From: SVTX01 sp045632305
Lineage (GTDB): Bacteria; Bacillota; Clostridia; Oscillospirales; CAG-272
Reading direction: 5' to 3'
Assembly (NCBI GenBank): GCA_045632305.1
Contig: JAZQWL010000035.1
Location: forward strand, 1-56,950
DNA: 56,950 nt
Shown: piece after piece, positions 16,989 through 25,915 of the stretch
Layout of the letters: each line of letters starts with the position of its first letter
Numbering within the stretch: position 1 is the stretch's first letter
Translations under genes and position numbers: made by a program
The notes under the pieces: model-generated
Databases searched by the model: none
What the model saw: only the letters and a program-made list of their open reading frames with translations
Told to the model about the DNA's origin: nothing

Positions 16989-17042
16989 TTGACAAATCAC
17001 CTATCATAGTATATAATAATAAGTGATTACAAATGATAGGTG
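16989..17042 (+). promoter_or_regulatory. Promoter with overlapping inverted-repeat operator
   Basis: TTGACA (16989-16994) and TATAAT (17012-17017) with a 17-bp spacer. CACCTATCA (16998-17006), inside the spacer, is the exact inverse of TGATAGGTG (17034-17042) just before the start codon; the short inverted pair AATCAC/GTGATT is nested with it. The position suggests autorepression by the first gene, which carries an HTH domain. Confidence 0.7.
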
Positions 17043-17049
17043 GTATATC

Positions 17050-17895
17050 ATGAAAGATTTGATTAAAGCTATTCGTTTTGCAGCCAATATGAATCAGGAG
17101 CAGTTCGCGTCGGCTCTCGGCACGACTCCGCTTTCTATCAACCGTTGGGAGAATGGTAAAACCTTGCCCAACCGTATGGCGCAGACACAATTATATAACT
17201 TCTGCAAGGAGCATGCGATAGATGTCGCACAGCTCATCATAGACACAAAGGCATACGGAGATACTGATAATAAGCTCGTCCTCTATCACGGATCGAAGAA
17301 AGGTATTGTAGGAGATATCGCACCTATCAGCCGTGACGAGTGTGACTTCGGTAGCGGCTTTTACATGGGCACAAATACGCTTCAACCGTTAACTCTTGTT
17401 TGCAATGAGGATAAACCGAAATTCTATACGGTTGAGCTTGATATGACAGGACTGAAGGTGTTAACCGTTGAAATCGGCATGGATTGGGCTATGCTTATTG
17501 CTTACTATCGCAAGGAGATGGAAAGTGCCAAGGGTACTCCTATCTATGAAAAGTACGCACACATGGCAGACGGCTATGATGTAATTATCGGCTACATTGC
17601 CAACGACCGTATGTATACAGAGCTTTCTCGTTTCTTCAACAGAACGCTTACCGATGTGGCTCTTATTAACTGCCTCTCCGCCCTTGACCTTGGCAAACAG
17701 TACGTTGCAATCAGCGAAAAAGCGTGTAAGCAGATTAAGATTTTGAAGGAAGAACCTCTTTCCGGGTTGGAGCTGTCGTTGCTCAAAGACATGAGTGCAG
17801 AAAGAAGAAAAGAAGGAATTGCTCTGGCAGAGGAAATCGAGGTAAAATACCGTCGGGAAGGTAAATTCTTTGACGAGATACTAAAGGGTGAATGA
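17050..17895 (+). CDS. HTH-DUF3990 protein (predicted ADP-ribosyltransferase-like)
   Basis: 281 residues. Residues about 1-60 form an Xre-type HTH (QEQFASALGTTPLSINRWENG). Residues about 75-235 match DUF3990, with LVLYHGSKKGIVG and FGSGFYMGT, the pattern of ADP-ribosyltransferase-like folds. DUF3990 proteins often occur beside small partner proteins in arrangements like toxin-antitoxin pairs. ATG 17050 has AGGTGG just upstream. The promoter contains an inverted repeat likely bound by its own HTH. The next gene starts 2 bp after its stop, so it heads the six-gene operon. Toxic activity is inferred, not shown. Confidence 0.75.
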   Translation: MKDLIKAIRFAANMNQEQFASALGTTPLSINRWENGKTLPNRMAQTQLYNFCKEHAIDVAQLIIDTKAYGDTDNKLVLYHGSKKGIVGDIAPISRDECDFGSGFYMGTNTLQPLTLVCNEDKPKFYTVELDMTGLKVLTVEIGMDWAMLIAYYRKEMESAKGTPIYEKYAHMADGYDVIIGYIANDRMYTELSRFFNRTLTDVALINCLSALDLGKQYVAISEKACKQIKILKEEPLSGLELSLLKDMSAERRKEGIALAEEIEVKYRREGKFFDEILKGE

Positions 17896-17896
17896 T

Positions 17897-20140
17897 ATGT
17901 GCAAATCATTACAACTAACATTGTGCGATACGCAAGGTCAACTGTTTGAACTTGCGGCAGAACGCGGATATAGCAGCGAAGCTTTCATCAAGGCGTTTAT
18001 GACCTCGCAGGTATCGGCAGATATGGACAAAGAGTTCCACCATGTGCAGTGGGCTGGCAAGGCGTATATCCTCTCCCGTATGGAAGATGAACTCGCAGAA
18101 GGGCTCACAAAGGATGGCGAGATCTACGACAAGGAAACGCTCTATTGGGCAGGTTACATTTATCGTTATTGGAGCTTCTACACCGGCGAGAGCAGCCGAG
18201 AGATCTACAAACAAGCCCCTGCCAAGACGATGAAAGTGGTCTATCTGATGTACCACACTATGAGTCCCGAAATGGCGATTGATAGATTAAAGGAAGCATA
18301 CGAAGAAAAGAAGGTTGATGGCAAGACCATTCAAACAAATGCAGAAACCAAGTCATTGGAAGAACTTTTCTCCATCCCTTTGCCTTCTTCGCGCTCGGGT
18401 GTGTTTAATAACACTTTCCCTTATCCCACAAGAATATCACCTGAAGCAATTGCTGTGTATATAGCATGTGCAACTAACCCCGGAGATACTGTGCTAGATG
18501 CATTTTCGGGAAGCGGAAGTACAGGAATTGCCGCTTTGTTGTGTGAGCACCCTACAGAAGAGATGAAAGAAATTGCAAAGCAATTGAAAGCAAATCCTAA
18601 ATGGGGAAAAAGGAATGCTATCTTATATGAGATTGGAACCTATGCATCCTTTGCCACGCGTACCTTGTTAAATGGTCTTACCGCTAAAGACTATGAATCT
18701 GCAGTAAACTCTTTTGTTACCAAAGCAGAAGAAATAGTCGGAAACTATTATTCCGTTCGTGATCCCGAAGGAAAGAGGGGATATATTCGACATATAATTT
18801 GGACTGAGATATTAAAATGTCCTTCATGCCAAGGCGAGGTCTCATATTTCCAATATGGAACAACTAAAAATCCTGTTGAATTCAAAGATAGCATATGTTG
18901 CCCACATTGTGGAGTTAAGCATACGGTGTCGGATATGCCGTTCGTTACTGAAACTTATTTTGATCGTGTGACCAAGAAACATTCTCAACGAAAAAAAAGA
19001 CTCCCTGCTTGGATATATGGATCAACAAACAGCAAAAATTGGGATCGCTGTGCCAACGAGGATGATATACTTCAATTCAACAAGATAGAGGAATCTATTG
19101 ATATTGAATCTGAAGCTAAAAAGATTGTTTGGGGAGAACTTCATCGTGCAGGATATCATTTTGGAATAGAATACCTTCACCAATTCTATACAACAAGGAA
19201 TTATGGTGTAATATTGAGTCTTTGGAAACTTGCAGAAGAATATCCTACAAAGATAGCCAACGCCCTTAAGCTCTTGCTTTTAAGTTATAACTCTGCTCAT
19301 TGTACCCTTATGACTAGAGTTGTCGCTAAGAAAAACAGCAAGGATTTTGTATTAACAAGTGCTCAAAGTGGTGTATTGTATATAAGCAAATTGCCGGTTG
19401 AGAAGAATATATTACTTGGGTTGAAACGAAAAGCCAAGCCGTTCATAGAGGCATATGCGTTGTTGGAAAAATGTTCTGGAAAAGTTGTAGTAAACAATTC
19501 TTCAAGCACAAGAATGTTGGATGTCAATGGCAGCATAGATTTTGTTTTTACCGATCCGCCATTTGGAGATTTTATTCCATATGCAGAAGTAAATCAAATT
19601 AATGAATTGTGGCTCCAGAATCAGACCAATCGAACCGATGAAGTTATCATAAGCACATCGCAAAACAAGGATATAGTTTCATATCAATCACTTTTATCTG
19701 ATGTATTTAAGGAAATTCATCGTGTGCTTAAACCAAACAATTATGTTGCGGTTGTGTTTCATGCAGCCAAAGCTAAAGTTTGGGAAGCATTTCAGCATTC
19801 CATATCCGATTCAGGGCTTAGCATAATTTCGTCAAGTATCCTCGACAAAAAGCAAGCAAGCTTTAAACAGGTTGTCTCTGATGGTTCTGTACAAGGTGAT
19901 CCCATGTTTTTGTTGCAAAAGATTACGATGCGACGTCAAGAAGAATTTGATGACATGGAAATACTGGATGAGTTAATTAGAACACATATATCAGACAAAA
20001 CTTTTGACGATAGGCGATGTTACTCTCTTTATATAAGCAAGTGCATCGAACATGGAATAACGAAAACTATGGATGCGAAAATGGTTTATGATTATTTCCG
20101 CCGAAAAAAAGAGGACAAAAATGGAAAGAAGAAAAAGTAG
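17897..20140 (+). CDS. Antitoxin-like domain fused to a DNA methyltransferase
   Basis: 747 residues with two parts. Residues 1 to about 135 (with YWAGYIYRYWSFYTGESS) look like the partner protein usually encoded beside DUF3990 genes. From about 150 it is a DNA methylase: SAM motif VLDAFSGSGSTG near 200, a zinc-ribbon pair CPSC and CPHC near 307-335, and the catalytic motif DPPFGDFIPYAEV near 552, reminiscent of DUF1156-type methylases. The first ~450 bases appear more GC-rich than the rest, so the fusion may mark a recombination junction. ATG 17897 has AAAGGG 8 bp upstream. Target base is probably N6-adenine or N4-cytosine. Confidence 0.75.
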   Translation: MCKSLQLTLCDTQGQLFELAAERGYSSEAFIKAFMTSQVSADMDKEFHHVQWAGKAYILSRMEDELAEGLTKDGEIYDKETLYWAGYIYRYWSFYTGESSREIYKQAPAKTMKVVYLMYHTMSPEMAIDRLKEAYEEKKVDGKTIQTNAETKSLEELFSIPLPSSRSGVFNNTFPYPTRISPEAIAVYIACATNPGDTVLDAFSGSGSTGIAALLCEHPTEEMKEIAKQLKANPKWGKRNAILYEIGTYASFATRTLLNGLTAKDYESAVNSFVTKAEEIVGNYYSVRDPEGKRGYIRHIIWTEILKCPSCQGEVSYFQYGTTKNPVEFKDSICCPHCGVKHTVSDMPFVTETYFDRVTKKHSQRKKRLPAWIYGSTNSKNWDRCANEDDILQFNKIEESIDIESEAKKIVWGELHRAGYHFGIEYLHQFYTTRNYGVILSLWKLAEEYPTKIANALKLLLLSYNSAHCTLMTRVVAKKNSKDFVLTSAQSGVLYISKLPVEKNILLGLKRKAKPFIEAYALLEKCSGKVVVNNSSSTRMLDVNGSIDFVFTDPPFGDFIPYAEVNQINELWLQNQTNRTDEVIISTSQNKDIVSYQSLLSDVFKEIHRVLKPNNYVAVVFHAAKAKVWEAFQHSISDSGLSIISSSILDKKQASFKQVVSDGSVQGDPMFLLQKITMRRQEEFDDMEILDELIRTHISDKTFDDRRCYSLYISKCIEHGITKTMDAKMVYDYFRRKKEDKNGKKKK

Positions 20141-22088
20141 TTCAAGCCATCAAAAACGATTTGGGCAATACTTTTCGGGAAATAAGGTCGCCGATTTATT
20201 GACCGCTTTGTTACCCAGTCAAAGGTGTTTCTCTCAAGTTGTTGATCCTATGGCTGGAATGGGAGATCTGCTGTTAGCGGCGAATCGAATATCACCACAA
20301 AGTAACTTTTTGGGAGTTGAGATAGACAAACCTGTTGCGGATAAATGTTCGTCACTTCTCCCAAAAGCAAAAATTATAAATTCTGATGCATTTTGTTGTC
20401 AAGAACTAATTAATCCTCTCGGTTGGGATTTAGTAATAACAAATCCCCCATATGTAAGATATCAATTACAGGATGACTCACATGATGTGATGCCTTCAAA
20501 AGAATCAATTCGAACGAATTTATGCAAACGGATAAACGAAACAGCTCATTTATCTGAAGATGATAAATTGCTGTTCTTGTCTCTTGCTCAAAATTATTCG
20601 GGGCTGTCTGATATGGCTGTTCCGGCTTGGATTCTTTGTGCCTCACTTGTAAAAAACAATGGTGTTCTGGCAATGGTTGTCCCTGATACTTGGTTAAGTA
20701 GAGAATACGCGAGCCCAATCCAATATATGTTACTGAAATGTTTTGATAACATTACAATCGCAAGAGATGTTAATGCGTGTTGGTTTGAGAACGCTTTGGT
20801 GCGTACCTGTTTAGTTGTCGCAGAACGAAAAAGGACTGTTTCACTAGCAGAAGGATTAAATAAAGGTATTTTGCAAATTGATTTGACTAGAGAACTAATT
20901 GGCAATCACTCTCTTGTCGACAATCTTTCTTGCGATGATGTTACGGGATTTGATGCTTTGATTCAAATTCTCAGAAAACATGAAGCCGTTGTTGGAACTG
21001 GATATGAGGTCAATGTTCATAAATCCTCATTTTTCTTTCCTTCGTTAGTTAAAATATCACAAGAATCAAAATGGTGTGATATTCAAGATAAAACCACGGT
21101 CGATGAATCCAGAACACTTCCTGTAGAAATTTATAAACTTGTAAAAGATGATTACACATTGCGATATTTTGATCTTAGTAGTATAGGAGTTTTCTGCGGA
21201 CAAGGACTTCGTACTGGTGCAAATGAATTTTTCTATTTGCCTATAGTTGGCGAGGACGAGAATAGCTACACAGTAAAGAGCAAAACTTGGTGTAGCTCTC
21301 TAGGTGATTTTCGCATTGAGAAACACAATATAATTAAATCTATCACCAATCGTCGAAACACTAACGGATTAGTTGTTGATGCAACCGCTATTACAACGGG
21401 ATTATTGTTTATTACCAGTGGTATTCGTGAAACTGATCGAGGTGTGAGCAGTCCTATCTTGTTAGAAAAATCAGTACTTTTATCAAGTAGTGTGAGTGAG
21501 TATATTGACAAAGCAGAAGCGTATACGAACAATAAGGGGTTGCATTTTAAAGATCTTAGCGCAGTTCGCCCCAATGAAAAGAAAGACGGTATCGGTTATA
21601 CGAGGTTTTGGTATATGCTGCCGGCTCTTACAAAGCGACACCTTCCCGATCTGTGTATGACTCGTATTAATGTAGGTGCAACGGAATGTCTTTATATTCC
21701 GCAAAATTCAGAATGTGGCATTGTAATAGATGCGAACTTTTCAACGATGTGGGGAGAATCACAAGAAGCGATCAAAATAGCCATGGTATTGCTGAATTCA
21801 ACATGGAGTAAATGTATTTTAGAATTAACAAGTACTGTTATGGGCGGCGGCGCTTTGAAAGTGGAGGCGAGCCATATTAAAAAAATGCAATTTCCACAAT
21901 ACTCTCAGGAACAATTTGATAAATTGGTGGATTGTGCAAACCGTTTAATTGAACTTAAGCATATGACACCACAATTACAAGATGAAATTGATAGCGTAGT
22001 ATTGTCACCGTTTCAAAATGGCAGTAAACTATTAGCTGATATTAAATTGATTCTTCAAAAAAAGCTTATTGAAAGGGGGGCTATATAA
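20121..22088 (+). CDS. N6-adenine DNA methyltransferase
   Basis: 655 residues. It begins with HQKRFGQYFSGNKVADLL, typical of adenine methylases that bind SAM through an FGQYFT-like motif. SAM motif I is VDPMAGMGDLLLAA (near 45-58) and the catalytic motif is ITNPPYVRY (near 110). The C-terminal half contains CGQGLRTGANEFFYL, resembling the target-recognition start of type IIG or Eco57I-like enzymes. ATG 20121 overlaps the previous gene by 20 bp and has GAGGAC upstream. No nuclease motif was seen. It is the second of three methylase-type proteins in this operon. Confidence 0.85.
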   Translation: MERRKSSSSHQKRFGQYFSGNKVADLLTALLPSQRCFSQVVDPMAGMGDLLLAANRISPQSNFLGVEIDKPVADKCSSLLPKAKIINSDAFCCQELINPLGWDLVITNPPYVRYQLQDDSHDVMPSKESIRTNLCKRINETAHLSEDDKLLFLSLAQNYSGLSDMAVPAWILCASLVKNNGVLAMVVPDTWLSREYASPIQYMLLKCFDNITIARDVNACWFENALVRTCLVVAERKRTVSLAEGLNKGILQIDLTRELIGNHSLVDNLSCDDVTGFDALIQILRKHEAVVGTGYEVNVHKSSFFFPSLVKISQESKWCDIQDKTTVDESRTLPVEIYKLVKDDYTLRYFDLSSIGVFCGQGLRTGANEFFYLPIVGEDENSYTVKSKTWCSSLGDFRIEKHNIIKSITNRRNTNGLVVDATAITTGLLFITSGIRETDRGVSSPILLEKSVLLSSSVSEYIDKAEAYTNNKGLHFKDLSAVRPNEKKDGIGYTRFWYMLPALTKRHLPDLCMTRINVGATECLYIPQNSECGIVIDANFSTMWGESQEAIKIAMVLLNSTWSKCILELTSTVMGGGALKVEASHIKKMQFPQYSQEQFDKLVDCANRLIELKHMTPQLQDEIDSVVLSPFQNGSKLLADIKLILQKKLIERGAI

Positions 22089-25000
22089 TGAATCACGAGG
22101 CATTAAGAGATTTTGCACACAGAGCTCAAGCAATGATTGACTCGGGATCGGTCGAAGATAGATTGCGCCACTATCTTTCTTCGCGTTTAACAAGTATTTT
22201 CCCAGATTCCCCTTGGTGGATTGAAGCCCATATGATGGGAACAGAAGAACGAGTTCACTTTTCTGCCGAAAACAGAACTCGTCAAGGATTCGTAGATGCT
22301 GTTGTGGGCAAAACCGCAATAGAATACGAGAAAAACTTAACTATTCGAAGCGTCTTTGATGAAGGTCATCATCAAGTTAAAGAGTATTGTGCAGCACTCT
22401 ATAATATCGGCGTTCCGGAAGCTGAAATATTAGGTGTTCTTTCAGATACCGTCAGATGGTATGGCTACTCAATCTCTGTGATTGGTGATCCTCAAATTGG
22501 AGATTTATTCGGCCCGGATAATATACAGCTTCATCAAACGTCTTATGTTGATTTGTCAATTGACACATCTGAAGAAAGAGATCGATTCGAAGTCTTTGTA
22601 AATCAGTTTTTAGGGCGAGAACAATCGAGGTTATTGAATGCCAATACGCTGGTAATGGATTTTGGTATGGAAAGTGCCTTCTATCGCACACATGTTGGCG
22701 CGTTTGAAAACGCTATTTCCAATGCAATGTCCGAAAAACCTGATTATGCAGACCTAATTCGTCAAGTATGGCAAAACTTTATTGCTTATTTGGGTGCTTC
22801 AGATTATGGTGCATTTTCCGTTGATACATACGTTAATGAATTCTATCTGGTTACAGTTGCGAAAGTTGTTTGCGCAAACATTCTCGCAGGTACATCAATA
22901 ATCAGCGCCCCAAACGAAATCAAACAAATTCTTGATGGACGCTATTTTACCAATCAAAACATCACAAATCTCGTCGACTATGACTATTTCGGATGGCTTA
23001 ATAATGAGCCCTACTGCAATTCAATCATTGAAAGCGTTTCCGAAATGCAAAGAAGATTGGGTGCATATGATTTTTCTCATATTGGTGAAACTGATATTTT
23101 TGGCAAACTGTTAGCTCAAATGGCGAACACCGAGCATAGATTAATGCTTGGACAAGAATTTACCCCACACTGGGCGGCAAAAGAGATTGTCGAATTCAAC
23201 CTTCAACAAGTTCATAACGATAAGCCTAGGGTCTTGGATATGTGTTGTGGTTCTGGTGTCTTTCTTATTGAAACCATCAAAGCGATACGTAACCGATTTA
23301 ATATTACGCAAGAAGATTATTCCGATGAGAAAGACACTATTGTCTTCTCTTGCGTAATGGGGTTTGATATTGACCCACTTGCGGTGGTGTTGGCTAAAGT
23401 TAACTGGATCATGGCAATGCGTGATTTGTTTGGAAACCACAACGGCAATATTGTAATTCCAATTTATCATGCAGATTCATTGTTTGTTGCAACGCCTATT
23501 ACACACAGAATGCCTGAAAATGCAGAGGACTCATATGTTTTACATTTTGATGACGATAGAGTAAGTCTCCCCTCATTTTTGCTTTCTGCCGATCATCGAA
23601 AAACTTTCGATGCAATTATGGCAAAAACATACAGATTTGCTATGCTAAGGGCAGAAGGGGCTGAAACTGAGCTTAATGCGATGCATATAATCGGACTTAT
23701 TAACTCTATTGCAGAAGAAGAAAACATAGCGTTCACAGATGAACAACACGAAGCGTTATGCGAGTCAGCTCGTCAACTTATTCAGCAGCTTGAGCGCTTA
23801 CAACGCGAAGGTCGTAACGGAATATGGTATTTCATTCTTTCCAATAGCTATCGTCCCGGTATTACATCACAACAATTTGATTGCATTGTATCAAATCCCC
23901 CGTGGATGGCAATGAGCAAATTATCAGAAAACCCGTATAGACACGCGTTACATCAGTTAGCTGAAAAATATGGAATAAAACCCACAGGTGCTTCCCATCC
24001 TCACATGGAGATGGCCACAATCTTTTTGGTAAGTGCCATAGATCGATATTTGAAAAACGATGGATATTGGAGCTGTATTATGCCGGGTAGTTTGCTTAGT
24101 GGTATGAATCATGAGCATCTCAGGCGTGAGAAATACAGAACATCAAGGTCGCACCTTTCTACACAGATCACTTCGTTGTGGGAATTGCCTATAAACACTT
24201 TCAAAAATAAGGCTATCGTTTTATCAGGAAGAAAGATTGCAGCCACTTCACCGAGTCCGCTTTATGGTCGTGTATATGAAAACGCAATTGCCTATAATGA
24301 ATGCGATTATACTCTTAATCAACAAGGATCACGAAGCGCTTGGACAAATAGAGGAATCGATGCAGAGGTAATTGATATCATAAATGACAGACCGCTAAGA
24401 TTTTCTCAAGGTTGTGATCTCTTCCCAAGAACAGCACTCTTCCACACATTTACCGAGAGGAATACCGGCAACTGGGACATTGCGCCCATCGAAAGAACCA
24501 GTCCCCTTTGGTATTTGGTAAGTGAAAACAAAAAAGAATGTTGCAATGATCTTGTTGCTAACAATATCGACGGCAGGTATGTTTATAGTGCCTATATTTC
24601 CAAACATCTTTCTCCGTTTGTTCTTTCAGAACCGGCAAAAGTATTAATCCCGGGAAGAAAAGAAGATGGAGAATGGAAATCCATTACAACAGCGCAAAGA
24701 GCAATGATGAACCCAAGCACCGAAAATGTATTTGCTACAATCGAAGCTGCTATAGAGGATAATCTTGTTCGTTATTTGGAGGAAAAGATCAATATTTACG
24801 GAAAACTCCGTATGCAGGATTTTTCTGGTGGAAATTGGTTGGTTCTTTCTAGTGCTAGCGGTGCTAATCCTTGTGCTGCATACCTTCCCTTGGAAGAGAT
24901 TGATCGAGATAGAATTGTAATAGATCAAACCCTGTATTGGCATTTGGCTGATACAGAGGAAGAAGCGATATTCCTTGTTGGTCTGCTGAATAGCGAAGCT

Positions 25001-25306
25001 CTTGCGTTAGCAATAAACGATTTTCAGCCTGAGGGAGGATTTGGAAAACGCCATATCCATACTCTTCCGTATAAGGTTATGCCTCAATACGATTCCGAAA
25101 ACGCTTTGCATGTTGCAGTGGTAGAAAAGACACGAGCACTTGTGCAAGAATGGATTGAAAAATGTAATCATAATACAACTCTAGCCGGAAAGCTTGATCC
25201 AAATAGCGGTGCTCTTCACGGCAGACGTCGTGCACAACAGACTGCAATTAAAACTCTTAATTCTTATACAGAGTACGCCACAGCTTGTAGTGAGGTTCTA
25301 GGATAA
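22088..25306 (+). CDS. Type IIG-like restriction-modification protein
   Basis: 1072 residues. The N-terminal domain has RQGFVDAVVGKTAIEYEKN (about 62-82), which resembles a PD-(D/E)xK-type nuclease core, although the terminal motif reads EYEK rather than a canonical ExK. GQEFTPHWAAKEIV (about 355-370) leads into SAM motif VLDMCCGSGVFLIETI (about 380), and the catalytic motif is SNPPWMAMSKL (about 600). The C-terminal third should hold target recognition. The start overlaps the previous stop by one base (TAATG), with GAAAGGGGG upstream. Nuclease activity is inferred; it could be a methylase with an inactive N-terminal domain. Confidence 0.75.
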   Translation: MNHEALRDFAHRAQAMIDSGSVEDRLRHYLSSRLTSIFPDSPWWIEAHMMGTEERVHFSAENRTRQGFVDAVVGKTAIEYEKNLTIRSVFDEGHHQVKEYCAALYNIGVPEAEILGVLSDTVRWYGYSISVIGDPQIGDLFGPDNIQLHQTSYVDLSIDTSEERDRFEVFVNQFLGREQSRLLNANTLVMDFGMESAFYRTHVGAFENAISNAMSEKPDYADLIRQVWQNFIAYLGASDYGAFSVDTYVNEFYLVTVAKVVCANILAGTSIISAPNEIKQILDGRYFTNQNITNLVDYDYFGWLNNEPYCNSIIESVSEMQRRLGAYDFSHIGETDIFGKLLAQMANTEHRLMLGQEFTPHWAAKEIVEFNLQQVHNDKPRVLDMCCGSGVFLIETIKAIRNRFNITQEDYSDEKDTIVFSCVMGFDIDPLAVVLAKVNWIMAMRDLFGNHNGNIVIPIYHADSLFVATPITHRMPENAEDSYVLHFDDDRVSLPSFLLSADHRKTFDAIMAKTYRFAMLRAEGAETELNAMHIIGLINSIAEEENIAFTDEQHEALCESARQLIQQLERLQREGRNGIWYFILSNSYRPGITSQQFDCIVSNPPWMAMSKLSENPYRHALHQLAEKYGIKPTGASHPHMEMATIFLVSAIDRYLKNDGYWSCIMPGSLLSGMNHEHLRREKYRTSRSHLSTQITSLWELPINTFKNKAIVLSGRKIAATSPSPLYGRVYENAIAYNECDYTLNQQGSRSAWTNRGIDAEVIDIINDRPLRFSQGCDLFPRTALFHTFTERNTGNWDIAPIERTSPLWYLVSENKKECCNDLVANNIDGRYVYSAYISKHLSPFVLSEPAKVLIPGRKEDGEWKSITTAQRAMMNPSTENVFATIEAAIEDNLVRYLEEKINIYGKLRMQDFSGGNWLVLSSASGANPCAAYLPLEEIDRDRIVIDQTLYWHLADTEEEAIFLVGLLNSEALALAINDFQPEGGFGKRHIHTLPYKVMPQYDSENALHVAVVEKTRALVQEWIEKCNHNTTLAGKLDPNSGALHGRRRAQQTAIKTLNSYTEYATACSEVLG

Positions 25307-25335
25307 GATATATTTCAAGTTTGGAGGTGAGCATT

Positions 25336-25911
25336 ATGATAGAAAAATTGCTCGAAGAAATAGAAAAAGCATTATCCCATGACTTGTATTTTGCAGCATT
25401 ATCATTAGTGCTCACCTTGCCCGATATTTGCGGACGAGCAGAATATCCTTCTGCCGGCGTTACCAAGAGATATATTACATGGTATAACGAGTATATAGGT
25501 CAATACGATCGTTGTCCTTGCGATGATTGCAAGGAGGTTCAAATGCCCTATTTAAGTGGAGAGGTTGTCTATAATTTAAGAAACTCTTTTTTGCATCAAG
25601 GCACTCCAAATATTGATAGTAGCCAAATCAAAGATCCTTCCAATCAATTAGATGAATTTATTTTGGTTGTTGAAAAGAAAAATGAGTTTGACATTTACTC
25701 TGATGCTTCTAGCATAACAGAATCGAGTCAAGGTGAAATCAAGCACAGGTCATATAGAGTTAACATCCGACGACTATGCATGATCATTACTCTTAGTGCA
25801 AAGAGTTATTATATCAAAAACAAGGATAAGTTCGACTTTTTTAATTACAAAATACTCGATTGGGATAAAGAAGTTGCAATGTTGAAATCTATGACAGAAT
25901 GGACGGTATAA
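25336..25911 (+). CDS. HEPN-like protein of the defence-like operon
   Basis: 191 residues, mostly helical. LRNSFLHQG at 81-89 gives an R-N-x3-H arrangement (R82, H87), the pattern of catalytic HEPN RNase domains. An N-terminal ALSLVLTLPDICGRAEYP segment and CPCDDC (60-65, possible metal ligands) are also visible. HEPN proteins are common nuclease effectors in defence modules. ATG 25336 follows GGAGGTGAG. It sits 29 bp after the large restriction-like gene and 4 bp before the OLD-family gene, so it belongs to the same operon. The HEPN call rests on one motif and the helical pattern. Confidence 0.55.
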   Translation: MIEKLLEEIEKALSHDLYFAALSLVLTLPDICGRAEYPSAGVTKRYITWYNEYIGQYDRCPCDDCKEVQMPYLSGEVVYNLRNSFLHQGTPNIDSSQIKDPSNQLDEFILVVEKKNEFDIYSDASSITESSQGEIKHRSYRVNIRRLCMIITLSAKSYYIKNKDKFDFFNYKILDWDKEVAMLKSMTEWTV

Positions 25912-25915
25912 AGAG

